From contig JAJNNX010000012.1 of assembly GCA_023159155.1 (NCBI GenBank), positions 434,001-498,000 of the forward strand: DNA of 64,000 bases, read 5' to 3'. Positions 48,501-61,086 of this stretch are shown here, piece after piece. Source of the stretch: Ustulina deusta. Its lineage: Eukaryota > Ascomycota > Sordariomycetes > Xylariales > Xylariaceae. Each line of letters opens with the position of its first letter. The first letter of the stretch is position 1. Below the pieces are notes generated by a model, which saw nothing but the letters and a program-made list of their open reading frames with translations, ran no database searches and was not told the origin of the DNA. Position numbers and translations under genes: made by a program.

Positions 48501-49754
48501 CAATCCACTCGGCCCGGCCTTCCCAGAAGCCGGCCATCTCCTCCCATTCATCTGTTTGAGGACGATCTATGTGGCCGATACGCTTCCAAGCGTCCTCGGC
48601 ATCGGCGCCCTCAAGATACATCTTGGTGCGCATTATTTTCATGCCGTGCTCATTCAGCCAAACAAAATATTTGCCGGATAAAGACCACTTAATGGTACTG
48701 ATGGCTCCTTCTCCAGAATGGAGAATAGTATCCTTTCCAGTATTGTTGCCTAGACCCATACTACCGAGCCATCCCGAAGCGGCGGCCGCAGCCGTACCGA
48801 CAGTTGTCGAGGTACTCCGGCCTTGCGGCGCGCCAATAGTCAACACAAGGTTTCCGGCACGGCCGCCCGAGATGTAAGTTCTATCACTCTTGTATTCTGG
48901 CGACACGGCGACAGCCTGGACTGGACGCGCAAAGTTTCTTAGTTGGTAGTCTTTGAGGTCGACTAGAGACTGCACACGGACAAGGCCATCCATAGATGAG
49001 GACGCAATGAAGATATTATTCGATGGGAGATTAGGAATTTGGGGAAGTTCTCGCATCTTTCGCGGCTGTCGGGCAGGGGATGAGTCGGTCTGCTGTGAGG
49101 AGGGACGGCTCACAGCTTGCGCCGTAGCTCTGGCTACAGCTTCGGGCTTCAGGGTGGGCGGCAGCGCAGGAGGAGGATAGGGTGAGAGAGAGATACTCGT
49201 GATGGAGGCATCGTGGGCATGGTAAGCAATCAAGGATTGGAATGTAGGAAGTTGAATAACATGCTAGATAGCTGTTAGTATATTGGCCCCTGGCACGTAG
49301 CGATACCGAATAGGATTCAGGGGTTCATTACGATGTTTCCTTTGTGTGTGCCCACAATCATCTTGTCGCCAGCAACAAGAAAGGCGCTCGTGGAGTCGCC
49401 ATTCCTATATACGGCCCCCAGATGCTGGGTGAGACGGGCATATTTGAGTCTCGGTTCATCGTCATCGTCTTCCTCTTCCTCGTCGTCCTCGTCGTCCTCG
49501 TTCTCATCCTCGTCTTCGTCTTCGTCTTCCTGCTCCTCATCGTCTACTTCTTCGTCATCGGTTTCTTTGCCTGCCTCCCGGTCATCCCCGCCTGTCTCAA
49601 TAGCGGCCCTCTTCGCCTTTTCCTGCGGTGCACCGTTGTCGGCCTCAGGAGCATTTCCGATGTCACCGCCATCGTTGGCGCGCTCGGGCTGTGAGGTCGC
49701 GTCAACTGGATATCGATGCTCGTCGTGGCCCAAGTTGGGCTTTGTCTCTGTCAT
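45570..49754 (-). CDS. VPS41: VPS41, HOPS tethering complex subunit
   Basis: Subunit of HOPS, which tethers late endosomes, AP-3 vesicles and vacuoles before fusion. Exons 49754-49332, 49263-48266 and 48213-45570; introns GTAATG..CTATCTAG and GTGAGT..GTGACAG join KGNI to HVIQLP and EIAKI to LRMDCIISGIS. Total 1354 residues with this start (MTETKPNLGHDEH); ATG 49793 would add 13. Residues 66-100 are almost purely Asp/Glu. A beta-propeller follows (AYHAHDASITSISLS, ASSSMDGLVRVQSL, LDKRDLGDHLTWLLEHEKYE region at its end). The middle is an alpha-solenoid with a clathrin-heavy-chain repeat (LNLYLYFYFRGLWHEYRERP, ALYLIIDRLGDVSQAITFAK). The C-terminus is a RING-type finger: CAKC, CGHVFH and CPVCKSK. 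The very acidic N-terminus lengthens the protein relative to yeast (about 990 residues). Divergently arranged with APC1. Confidence 0.95.
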
Positions 49755-50694
49755 GACGAGTGGTCGACTGAGTGGGCTAGCAGCATACTGCAATAGTTTG
49801 GCAATGAAGGCGCGCTGTATTGCTTTGGGCTGGTTGGCGTGCGCAGGGATAGACAGTTGATAAGCACGTTGGGAGTGGAACTACCACCTACCTACGTCAG
49901 AGCAGGCGTCACGATTCTCTACGGATACATACATAATACATACCTAATACTCGGTAATGGGATAAGTACTTAGGTATTGCATTAGGGCAGTACAGTTCTT
50001 GATTGAGTTAATATATTTGCGCACTGTAGAAACTGGGGCGCAACTGTATAGTGTGGGTAATATTATATTCACTGTACAGTCCTCTCGCGCCCTATCCTTC
50101 GCCTTCAACACCAACGCAACTGCCTATTTTAATCGATTCCTTATATTCGGGAATAATAACCCTTCTTTTGCACCCGTGACCTTCGTAGCGTAATTTAATA
50201 CTCCGTGATCGTCAACCGTAAGCTTGTAGTTCGAGCCCAACTATATGTAAATGGATACTATTTAAGGCTAGATGTGAAATTATGGTTCGTGACTTGGGTA
50301 TATTAAGCATAATACCGAATTGGCAACCCTTTTTTTGTTTTCGTAAAATATAGGTATACAATGATTGTTTTCTACACAATAACCTGGAATTGTTTAACAC
50401 ATTGTAATCCCAGAGAGAGTATTGTTGTATTGGCTTACAATGATTGTGGCCCACTAAAAGACCCCGCTACGGTAAGGCAAGTAAACAGCGACCACCCTGT
50501 CACCTGATCCATCCATCGATATCGTAGCCGCGCTCTTCCACCGCGATCTTACCAGCGTCCACATTGAAAGCTGCTGCTCCCAGCAATCAGTTGCAACACA
50601 TTTCATACTTGCTGGCCGCGAGAACCTCTACATCCAGGCTCTTCTATCTAGACTCAATTGGACATCAGCAACCGATGGCTTCAACTCAGCCAAC
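49755..50694. promoter_or_regulatory. Divergent promoter region of VPS41 and APC1
   Basis: 940 bp between the two start codons. It includes a CT-rich leader just upstream of APC1 (50480-50660), CCTACCTACGT at 49887 and an AT-leaning centre. Short frames at 49999-50193 and 50212-50454 have no features. No specific operator recognised. Confidence 0.5.
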
Positions 50695-53600
50695 ATGGCT
50701 TCGGTGACATCCCTTGGGGTGCACCAACCCACGGCCCTCGAGTATGCCATCCAGGAACAACTCTTGCCCGAGAACCCTCCGCCTTCGTCCTACGAATGGG
50801 ACATTTCCATTGATTACACCGCTCATGGTAGCGTTGAGGATGAACTGCTGGTGACAAAGGATGCCGTGATATGGTCTAGGGGCTGTATTTTTCGCAAGTG
50901 CTTTGGCTTCAAGCTCGAGAAAGAGCCCATAATCCAGGTCCTACTGACCTACTTTCCGGTATCAGAACATAACCTTCCTTCAAAGACTGCCTCGAACAGC
51001 AGCGGGAACAAGCAGACGTTGTCGAGGGCTTTGGTTGTTTTTCTCAAGACCCAAGCTCACATTTACTTCCTGGATGGCGCAAGCCATGTTGTTCACATGC
51101 CCTTTGAGGTCGAATCTGCATGTGCCGCTCCCCAAGGCGTGGTAATCCAGCGCAAGTATCGAGCTGATGCTTCTGTTGCTGCTAGTCTCAGGTTCCCCCG
51201 GGTCCCTCCAAATTCCTTCTTCTCCAATCAGCTCTCCCCTATGTCCGTTCAGGCCTCACAGCTGTCCACCTTCAACATCGAGGGACTAGGCAAACCAAAG
51301 GCTCTGCCATTAAGGCTCAGCTCCCAACCGGATAATCCGTGGGAGGTACCTGATGATAAAAGCGACTCCCAGTGGCCCCGTCTGGTTACGTTGACAGACC
51401 CTTTGCTAGACCTAGGCTTAATCGTCACTCAGCCAGACCGCTCTACCAAGAGCAAAACCCGGAGGAAATCTGATAGGTCGCCACATTTTCTCGACCGAGC
51501 CGAGGAGATTCTCCATGTTGAAGAAATTCGGACTGACAGACCTGCCCAAAGTCGCGACGATAAGATAATTCTTGCTGTGACGGCAAATAGGGATACGTCT
51601 ATGTATACGGTTTGGCGCCTCTCTTATCTTCCAAACGGCGATTCTTTTCTTGCTTCCCGCAAACCGAAGCGAAGAAAGTCGGGGCCACGCCGTAGTTCTA
51701 TGCAACCAGGCCTCCCCAGTGGTGCTACTACTCCCCTGCAGCCTAATTTCAAGGAAAGCTTTGGTGCCCCGCTCCCTGGGAAACGACCGAGAAAAAGCGA
51801 AAGAATCGAGAGAAATGACAGGGCTTTGGAGAAATTGGAGTCGTCTTTGGGTCTCGACAAGGAATCTGGTGTGACGCGCCGAACATCGCGCCGTGTAAGC
51901 TCAATGCTTGCCAGGGCCGATCTATCGGCATCCCACGATCGAACAGGCTTTGTCGACCAACCACAGATTCCTAATCACTCTCATGCTAGAAGAGATACAT
52001 CATATGGCAATCAGCGAAACCGTGCAAGTGGCCTATTTACTGGGCCAGGTTTAAATGCAAGTTATACCCACGGCCCTCATGCACTTGGGAATACCTTAGA
52101 GGCGCCTGTTGATACCTTGTTAGAGGAACTGCGAGCGGGGGGGGATTTTGAGGGATTTCATAACATGGGGCTTGATGATCACGATTTCGATGGTCTAGTG
52201 CAGGAAATGCTATTTACGAAGATTCACACCACACCCATTGACAATAGCAATGTGCGGTATTCCCTCTCAAAAGACCCAGCCCGCAAGCAATCCAAAGTGT
52301 TTTGTGTGGCTGGACCTCAAGTTACCGTCGATGGGATAGCGCATCAACAGGTTTTGGTTGGATTACAAGACCCAATGGAGAAGCGCCTGCAACTTCTGAC
52401 GTTCCAATTGCAATTCCGCAAAGCGTTCTCACCTAATATCTCCGAGCCTAGCAAACCAGTCTTTACATTCGGGCGGCTCGAAAAGGCACGCGATGTTGTC
52501 GACTCTTGCAAGATCGTTGACGGCAATATATCTATGATTCTCATGCTGTCACAAGGTAGTGATGGCCAACGAAATCTGAGTATCCAGGCGCCCTGGAGCC
52601 ATCTCACCCCGATAACACTGCCGAATAAGTTGTCGCTTGCAAACATGCGTACCCTTGCCTATCGTGGTAGCCTAATAAGCAGAGAGGTAGGCATGAAGAG
52701 AGCCATCACCCTGGCCAAGGGAGAAATTGTGGGCATGCGACACCCAAAACTGCGTGGAATAGTCGACATCCTAAGCCAAAACCAGCTACATCAAATACGG
52801 ATACAACTGGAACCTGTATCTCCTCAAGTTTGTAAGATTCTCGGGGTCCTTGGTTCTATTCTACCACCACCATTCACGGACCGTCTCCTTGCTGGGTGGT
52901 GGGATATTATTGCGTGGATTCATGACCAGGATACCGAAGTCGTTGATCCTGAGTGGTCTGCCATTGTTATCCAAATTCTTATGATGTATCTCGCTTTAGG
53001 GGTACGGATAAAATCCGACACTCCTACTCAGCCACTACGCAAGAGGTCGCGAAGTTTGCTAAGATCCAGCAGTGGAGCACGGATCGACCTTTCTGACTGG
53101 GATGCGATGTGCAGTAGCGAAACTCCAGGTTCATTGACCCACCCATCATGGATGGAGACGAATGCATGGCAGTGGATGATGGAAGAAGATGACTCGCCAC
53201 GGGCATTGTTTAAGCCGAGTCTGAACACTGGTGATACAGAGTCCCTCGCACTACACACAAAAGCTGCTTGTACATATATGTCCTCACATCGGGTGGACGG
53301 TACTAATAGACCTGACGAGTATTTACCAACTGCCTTGTCAATCAACGAACACATTCGGTTCAACCATGCCCAAGAAATCTTTATGGGCTTGCATCTTTTG
53401 CATGAGGAGCAGAAGCTCAATATCACGATCCCTAGAACGAACTCACCTGGCCTTGTTGACCTACGGGCCGTTTTGCTCCAGATAGTGAAGTGGATGGGGT
53501 GGTCTCAATGGGTGCAGTTATATGATCTTGAGATGCCATTTGACTGGCCAGATTATCCAAGCGACACGGAAACCGTTCCATTCGCTATGCTGCCCCCTGC

Positions 53601-56585
53601 ACCTACATACTGGAGTGTACTCGAGTGGGTTGAGAAAGGGCTGTCTCGAGACGACAAACAACAAATGGCAATACCCGCCACCAACGCGGCTCTTGTGCTA
53701 TCGCACCTCCCCCGAATAAAGATGTTTGACGATTTATTTCGGAGGCTTGAGTCGCACAAACAGTCGCCCGCCTGTTTTGTTGAAGCAATACACCAAAGTG
53801 GAATCACAAGTCTTGTTTTAGAGTCACTCCCAGAAGCTGTACTCGTTCCCCTGCGAGACGCGATCGCACAATGCCAGCCGAACCCATCACCAGGATGGTC
53901 TACGGGAATACTTGAGCTGGTCGATAGAGCTGACGTGGACTCGATACTGTTGCCATTAATCAGTCATCGCAACTACTCGACCAACATCCTGGTAAGACCT
54001 TTTCATATATTTACTTCCGCTGCTAATAACCTCGCCTCCAGACTCCGACCCATAATGCTTCCTGGGACTTCACCTCCCTTTGTCAAAACGTTATGGAGTT
54101 TAATGATACACCAGCAGACGATGTTGCTGAAAGTGATAAACAAGCGGTTATTCGGGCAATCTTCAAGGATGATCGCCGCCTAGACGAGACCAAGATGATG
54201 CTCAACACAACGAAGCCTCGTTCTGTGCGATTAGACCCGCTTCCAGAATGGAGCGAGCCATTCTACCTCGAGCAGCAGAAGGAAATAGTCACGAGATTTG
54301 CCACCAATACTCTATCCATCCCAACCGGGCGTGGACTCATGAACTACGGTCTCCGCTTTCCGCTACTGACGCAAAAATTTCATATGCATGGCTTCGTCTT
54401 GAACTGTACGGTTAAGCCTCAGAATGTAACTGTAGGTGTTGACAAGTCCCTATTCACAGAGGAGAAGATTGCTTGGGCTTTCTTTCATTCTGGTGTTGCC
54501 GCTGGCTTGTCAATTTCCCGTGACGCTAAAGGAATTGACACGTCATGGATACTTTACAACAAACCAGGCAACGATCTTAATAACCGACATGCTGGGTTTC
54601 TATTAGCATTGGGTCTCAATGGGCATCTCAAAGATGTAGCCAAATGGGTTGCCTTCAAATATTTAACGCCGAAGCATACTATGACTTCTATTGGCTTACT
54701 CCTAGGTCTCGCAGCATCCTACATCGGTACAATGGACTCGCTCATCACTCGTTTGCTATCTGTACATGTTACTCGGATGCTACCGAGGGGTGCTGCCGAG
54801 CTTAACCTGTCGCCCCTCACGCAAACAACGGGTATCATGGGTATTGGCCTACTCTACTGCAATAGTCAACATCGCCGCATGAGTGAGATCATGATGTCAG
54901 AAATTGAGCATGTTGAAACAGAGGACGATGAAGAGCCCTTGCGCACTGAGTGCTATCGGTTAGCAGCCGGCTTTGCCCTTGGTTTTATCAACTTGGGGAA
55001 AGGGGCTGACTTGAAAGGGCTCCATGATATGCGCATCACGGAGAAATTACTCACTTTGGCTTCTGCAACAAAGAAAGTGGAGGAGGTTCACATCCTCGAC
55101 AGATCTAGCGCTGCAGCTGTTGTTGCTATTGCTCTCATCTATATGAAGTCAGAAGACCATATAGTAGCCCGAAAAATCGATGTACCAGATGCAACCTTAC
55201 AGTTTGATTATATCCGGCCCGACATACTCTTATTGCGCACCCTTGCCAAACACCTAATACTGTGGTCAGAGATAGAGCCAAGTCATGAGTGGATTCGCAA
55301 GAATCTCCCTCGCCGGTATCACCACAGAGTACAGGCACCGACAGCTCAGTCATTTGACCATGAATCCCGCGGACCATTGAATTCAACGCATCTCCCTTTT
55401 CTCACTATCCTAGCGGGGCTCTGCTTTTCATTAGCATTACGCTATGCTGGCTCCAGTAATCTTGTCGTTAGAGATTTGTTACTGTCTTATTTCCACCGGT
55501 TTTACGCACAATGCAGAGACCCACAACCCAATGCGACCTTTGACTACAAGTGTGTCCAAGTCGCAGCTCGCATGTGTCTCGATGTCGTAGCCCTATCTTG
55601 TGCAACTGTCATGGCGGGCACAAGCGATTTAAAAGTACTCCGCGTTCTGAGGTCTCTACATGGACGAAATGATACTGATACGACGTATGGCTCACATATG
55701 GCAGCTCACATGTCAATCGGTGTCCTATCACTCGGCTGTGGGACACAGACTTTGAATACGTCAAATTTAGCTATTGCTTCGCTGCTAGTTGCCTTTTATC
55801 CAGTCTTTCCGGACAGCGTCCAGGATAACAAGAGTCATCTTCAGGCATTTCGCCACTTCTGGGTTTTGGCCACTGATCCGCGGTGCTTAGTTACCAAAGA
55901 CGTGGCAACAAACACACCGATCAGTGTGCCAATAGCGATCCATTTACAGAATTCTTCAAGCCCGGCAGACAATGAGGTTCGCACAACGCCGTGTCTCCTG
56001 CCCCCTCTTAGTGAGGTATCAACTATACGGACAACATCGTCCGAATTCTGGAACATAGAGTTGGATTTCAACGCTCATCCAAAATATATAGAATCATTCA
56101 ATCGCACACAAACTCTCTACCTACGTCGACGGCCTGTTAGCGACAGCCCGTTTGCCGCAACAATAATTGCCCTCGGCCGGGAACACGGCGGCTCGAGTAC
56201 CAGCCCCGCGGAGAATGCCGCCCAGCCGCTTAACTGGTTGTTTGATCATGTACCAACTCTTCAGAAATTGACACATGCCGAACGCGGCTTGGTGCTCGAC
56301 CGTGGCGTTGGGGGGCCCGACGTCGGTGACGCCGCTGGAACCGTTGTCGACACTCGGCTCGTCCTCGAAGAGAGTATCAAAAATCCTAATCGGGAAGACA
56401 TGGTAGGGTTAAGAGGTCTGTTTGAATGGATTGAGTGGAGAGCCGAAAGGGCACAAGAGCAGCAGAATCGTGGGGGGGATGCACAGGGGCCTTCAGGCCA
56501 AACCGGCTGGTCAGGTGATGGCTGGCTAAGAGAAAGTATTATTGAGGGCCTAAAGGGAGGTGTCTGGCTTGCGGGTAAGGAGTAG
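50695..56585 (+). CDS. Anaphase-promoting complex subunit 1 (APC1 / BimE)
   Basis: Largest scaffold subunit of the APC/C ubiquitin ligase, which drives sister-chromatid separation and mitotic exit. Two exons, 50695-53991 and 54042-56585; the 50-bp intron (GTAAGA...GCTAATAAC...CTCCAG) joins NYSTNIL to TPTHNASWDFTSLC, a conserved APC1 block. Total 1946 residues, normal for filamentous fungi. The N-terminal part (WDISIDYTAHGSVEDELLVT, WSRGCIFRKCFGF) is the beta-propeller-like region, followed by a basic, disordered insertion (about 240-460: KSKTRRKSDRS, PKRRKSGPRRSS, GKRPRKSERIERND) and the middle helical domain. PC (proteasome/cyclosome) repeats lie in the C-terminal third: MTSIGLLLGLAASYIGTMD, TGIMGIGLLYCNSQHRRMS, LAAGFALGFINLGKGADLKG. 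The loop insertion is a plausible phosphorylation region in line with CDK control of APC/C, but that is inference. Confidence 0.96.
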
Positions 56586-58591
56586 ACTCCTGGTGCTTTC
56601 TTGGGGATAAATATAAATGCAATCGTCAGTTATGAACAGAGTAGCTACGATAATGATAATGTGCTCTTATCCTGAATGGCTTGTATCCATCACTTCACGA
56701 GGGCGACAAGTGTAATGCAGCGGAGATTAGAGTATATTATAAGACTGCGGCAATCGGTTAGTTAGCCAAATTCGAAAATAAGATCAGCTGTATTCTCTTC
56801 CCGTTAACGAACGGACGGACGGACGGCCACCCGTTAAGTTGAATTTCTCGGCGAGGAAAAAAATCGCCTGCATCATTAGAAAGAAAAGTTAGGATCAAGA
56901 TAGGAAGCTGTCACGGAAAGAGTTGCAGCGCTATTATACAGTAACACTCCCAAAAGTCTCAGTGGAGGTTTCAATTTTCACGAGACTCATGCTCCGTTGG
57001 CTTAAGGCCAACTCATCCACAGCGATACGCAAGACTTTATCGGAATTCTTGCTGCACCCGCACGTCACGTCTTTCAGAACTCGCGCTGCACTTGGCCAAG
57101 ATAATATCCAGGGTAACGAGAAGGCTCCTAGCCACGATTCATGACCGCACAAGGGAAGGGTAAGCTGGCTTGTGATGGCAAAACTCTCCACTTCCAAGTT
57201 CAGACTCCATTCGGAAACCATGAAACATATTGCCTAAGCGCTAGTATCCAATCAAGCACGCCTGGAGAGATTCCCAGTAGCAGGATAAGCCCCCTTTTCC
57301 AATCACCACGCATGCGTAGGCGCGAGACAATGATCTAATTCATGATTTTATGAGGCCACTGTATCTGTAGTCTCATCTTCAAGCTTGAGTACTGGATGAT
57401 GGCAATGGGAATCCAATGACCAGGCAAACGCCTTTTATCCCTCCCTGAATTCCGGACTACCTGAAAAGAATGGGCCTGCTTGTGAAGTTACAAAAAGAGC
57501 TGCAAGCGCTGTGACTAAAGCCCAGGTGGAATATATACTAGATATCATAATGTAGTTACGTATAAACATAACTTCTGTGATAACCCAATATTAAGTGTGT
57601 GATATAATCTATATCTTAGGACTTAGAGACAGCTTAACCTGGATGTGTATAGTTGGGATTGAGGTTGTGTCAACTAAAAAAAAGTATCTGCCTTATTGGT
57701 GCTGTTAGACATGCCCCTTGGGGTAGTGTCACTTGACCTACCTACTATGAGTAGTATGTTGTACACAGTAGCCATAGTGCTAAGCCTCTATGGCTTCTAT
57801 AACCTATAATACAACAGAATACTAAGCAATGATTAATCTACAATTAGTAGCTAGTAATAAAGATTGTTGCTTTTTTGTTTGTTTTTTTGTTTTTTAAGGT
57901 CAAGTTACTCCTTCTGTACGAATATTTTATTTTTGATTTTGGTTCTTGTTTTAAGGTTAAGACATTCCCTTTCGAAAAGAATCCCCTATTATCACCCCTT
58001 CTTTTTAAGTTGAGTTACTCCTTTGTAATATAGCTACCGAGTATATATGCCAACCGGAACGAAAACATACGGTTACCGGTTAATTTAACCCAATTAGCAC
58101 TAATACAAAGCCTTAGCTCGCTTGCAAACGGTACGATTCTCCTCACGATTTCCCCCTTTTTGCTAAATCAGCGGGTCTCTCTTGCCACAGAAATAATAGA
58201 GTGAAGGAAAGCCTGGAATAGAGAAAAGTTAACGTTATCTCTTACCTTGTTTACTAGAGGTAGAAAAAACAGCCAAAAAAATAATAATAATAACAATAAA
58301 AAACAGAAGAAACAATAAATAAATAAACAAAAGAAATAATAGAAGAACAAACAAAACAATAAAAGAACAGAAAAAATGTTAAAATAATAGAAGAAACAAT
58401 AAAAGCATTGTTATTTTCGGAGGAAGCACTTTGTTACCTGACCTACCTACTATAAGATAGTAAAAGCTGTGAAATCGACTTTAATGGTCACGTATAGGGG
58501 ACTCCAATTTCGGATGCCAGAACCTCTAATCCTGGAGGTTTCCATACCAACACTTCAACATTTGTATGCAATCTCTTAGAAATCATTCACA
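56586..58591. other. Long intergenic region
   Basis: Two kb without a gene I can support. Overlapping frames on both strands at 56923-57338 look fortuitous. Visible elements: a GGAC tetranucleotide run at 56812-56826; a T-rich homopolymer area at 57870-57895; three imperfect copies of a TTTTAAG-GT(C/T)AAG-ACTCC motif (57892, 57950, 58002); GACCTACCTACTAT at 57736 and again at 58440; and an A-rich, AATAAT-like simple-sequence stretch at 58265-58410. The last 200 bp should contain the promoter of the SprT-like gene. Confidence 0.55.
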
Positions 58592-59545
58592 ATGGATTTC
58601 CCGCACGACTGCGATCAGCACCATCTCGAGATGCCAGACGACATTAATATTCCTTTTATTCCCACTCCCCGAAGCTACGGCGCCGAGGTCTTGCGTCGGG
58701 CAATAAACAACATTGTAGACTTGGACGCTCCAACCTCCAGACAGATGGCTCTAATATCTGACTTCCTAGCCGAGTACCGAGCCGCGGATTGTGACAAAAT
58801 GACATACGCAGAAATGAATGCCTTTCTAGAAACTACGATGGTCGCCGTCGACCAGTATTTCTTCCACGGAGGCCTCACACAAGGCGCAGAGCGCCAGGCG
58901 GTCCTACGGGTCTACGACGAGCCCCTTAGACACATTTGGGGCCACTGGACGGCTCCTATTCCACACCTCCCCGGTCGCATTACTATCTTCCTGCGAGCCA
59001 AGACCACGGGCGCAAGGAGACCTAAGATCCATCTAGTGACCACGCTCGTGCACGAAATGGTCCATGCATATTGCGGGATTTTCTTCAACTTCTGTCCAGA
59101 AGACAACGAAGGGGAACTCGTGACGGGGTGGGAATATGATGGGCACGGAATTTTATGGCAAAGAATCTACGAGGCTGTGTATACGCACATGCGGACGTGG
59201 GACACGAGTCTCGAGAAACTGGAGCAACCTGTCGTCGACGCGGCGTCTACGTGGCTAGACCCGTTATATTATTGGTGTGTTCAAAAGCTGCCATGGTTGC
59301 GCCGTGAATGGGAAGTTGCTAACCTCCGGCCACAAGAGCCAGCGGATTTATTACCCCCCTCCTGGGTTTGGAAACCGGAACGCAAGGAACAGTTCAAGCG
59401 GGCCTTGTTACGGCTTTCGTATGTAGACTATGAACACTTCGTATCGACAAAGGTGCCTTTTCCGGTACCCGTATGGCAAGTTACCTGGGGGGTCGGTTTG
59501 GTGTTGATTGCCCTATGGTTGGCAGCCGCTTATGGAAAGTCTTAG
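58592..59545 (+). CDS. SprT-like zinc metalloprotease with C-terminal membrane segment
   Basis: Intronless, 317 residues. A SprT-like domain covers about residues 80-215. The zinc site is HEMVH (His154, Glu155, His158), preceded by KIHLVTTLV, with a likely third ligand His185 in EYDGHGILWQ, as in SprT, Spartan and Wss1-type proteases that cut DNA-protein crosslinks. The N-terminal 40 residues (MDFPHDCDQHHLEMPDD) are acidic and not a signal peptide. Residues about 293-313 (VWQVTWGVGLVLIALWLAAA) form a good hydrophobic segment followed by YGKS, so the protein looks tail-anchored, with the catalytic domain in cytosol or nucleoplasm. No DNA-binding SprT zinc finger or ubiquitin-binding motif is visible. 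Fungal genomes carry many such SprT-like proteins of unknown role. The gene has generous intergenic space on both sides and no partner. Confidence 0.85.
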   Translation: MDFPHDCDQHHLEMPDDINIPFIPTPRSYGAEVLRRAINNIVDLDAPTSRQMALISDFLAEYRAADCDKMTYAEMNAFLETTMVAVDQYFFHGGLTQGAERQAVLRVYDEPLRHIWGHWTAPIPHLPGRITIFLRAKTTGARRPKIHLVTTLVHEMVHAYCGIFFNFCPEDNEGELVTGWEYDGHGILWQRIYEAVYTHMRTWDTSLEKLEQPVVDAASTWLDPLYYWCVQKLPWLRREWEVANLRPQEPADLLPPSWVWKPERKEQFKRALLRLSYVDYEHFVSTKVPFPVPVWQVTWGVGLVLIALWLAAAYGKS

Positions 59546-59870
59546 GATAGGTTTCCGAAGACCAGCTGATTAACAGTTACCGACTTGAAACGCCGAAAGA
59601 CAACAGAGAGGAAAACCCACTGAGAAAACTTAACAGCCATGACTTTAGGAAAGGAAATATGTAGGTGTTTAGTAAAGAGGTATTTTAGAGGCGGTATTTA
59701 GCTACTCGAACAGTGTGCGCTGCTCAAGGGCAGTAGAGCACGCAGGTCTTCACTTGGAAAATAATAAGGGTAGGTATTAGACGGTAAGTCTAGTCAATAT
59801 AACAGCTGTACATAATAGTACAACAATGCTATCGGGCTAGGGGGTTCTAGAACAAAGCAAGTGTTTGTTT

Positions 59871-60006
59871 ATTGCTGCCAGAGATCCCCCCACTAAAGCA
59901 TTCTACTACTGGGATTTTCCTGCAACAACACACTTATAATAGCCCCATGCTTGACTTCTATAATGAGAGCCTGATAATGAATAGGGGGATCCTCTGCCTA
60001 TTGCAT
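59871..60006. repeat. Possible MITE-like inverted-repeat element
   Basis: CCAGAGATCCCCCC (about 59878-59891) and GGGGGATCCTCTGCC (about 59985-59999) are imperfect reverse complements separated by roughly 95 bp without coding potential. No target-site duplication was identified. It may be chance. Confidence 0.25.
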
Positions 60007-61086
60007 ACAATACAAAAAGGGTGTATGTGCAATGTGTGACCCTGCGTTTTGAACAATTGGTTCTGTGGCGTGTCAAGCGACATCCTACGAATGAACCGAC
60101 CCAAGTTCTCCCCTGGGGCCCCTGTTAGTTCCTGCGCAACGGGCTAATTAGTCCCAGGCCACTACGTAATCTCAAAGCGCGTCATCATCGTTGTAGCTCA
60201 GAGCTCGCGGGTTCACTATAATGTATGTCGTAAAGAGCCGTAAAAGAACACTACATAGCCAGTCCTGTTTGATGAGTTTGAAGGCGGTTATGTCTCAAGG
60301 AAACCTCGGCTTAGCTATTGGAGAAAGAAATGTACCCCAATGCCACTGAATTATTTTGATTATCCTAATCTATGATAACTGACCAGTTCTCTCTACAATT
60401 ACCCTTAGTGGAGCGAATGTCCCAAGTTGCAATCAGCCATAGATGGTCAACTTCCCAGTGACCACACTATTGAAGAACTATAGAGAGCTGTATGAAAGAG
60501 AGACGTCTGCCGCAATAACATCATCTAGTAGGGGTATCAGAGTAAACGTTGTTTCTCCTTCGAGTCGGTCGGTACTCGGGCAGGCGTGAGCTGGAGCACC
60601 GACATTTCCCCGCACCAGCCACCCCGAAGTGTGGGGAAAGCGGGGGTTAGTCTACTTAAGTTGAAAGTCGGCTTCTGTCAAGCCATAGTCCAAGGTGGGG
60701 GTCATCCAGAGGGATCAGTCGAGTTGATTTCAAATGAATATATGATACGTGACATATGCCCTGAAGCGACATGTCGATTGTGAGTTCAATACAATTTATC
60801 ATTTTCTATGTAGCCGTCGGAAATTGGTCTGCTTTTTGTATTCCGCAGACCATATCGGAGGCATATATAAGCTAGCAAGGAAAATTCGGCCGGAATAGAT
60901 AAAACTTCGCTCCTTGTACAATAACGGTAAGTCATTACTGAAACAGCCAGCAGGCTGAGCCGCAACGCCGCTTGTGCAGAGGGGCTGTAGTCTTCGACAG
61001 CCAAGGTTTGTGGAATGGTCCACTCCAACTGCGAGTTCTAACTTTTTAGCTAAACTTGGAGGTTATTATTGCTGGATATAAATCTG

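Noticed and set aside
49333..49860. Poly-serine plus-strand frame of 175 codons
   Set aside because: It is the antisense of the Asp/Glu triplet repeat in VPS41 exon 1.
60188..60216. TGTAGCTCAGAGCTCGCGGGTTCA, resembling pieces of a tRNA gene
   Set aside because: The D-arm-like and T-arm-like words are only a few bases apart with no anticodon arm or acceptor stem between or around them.
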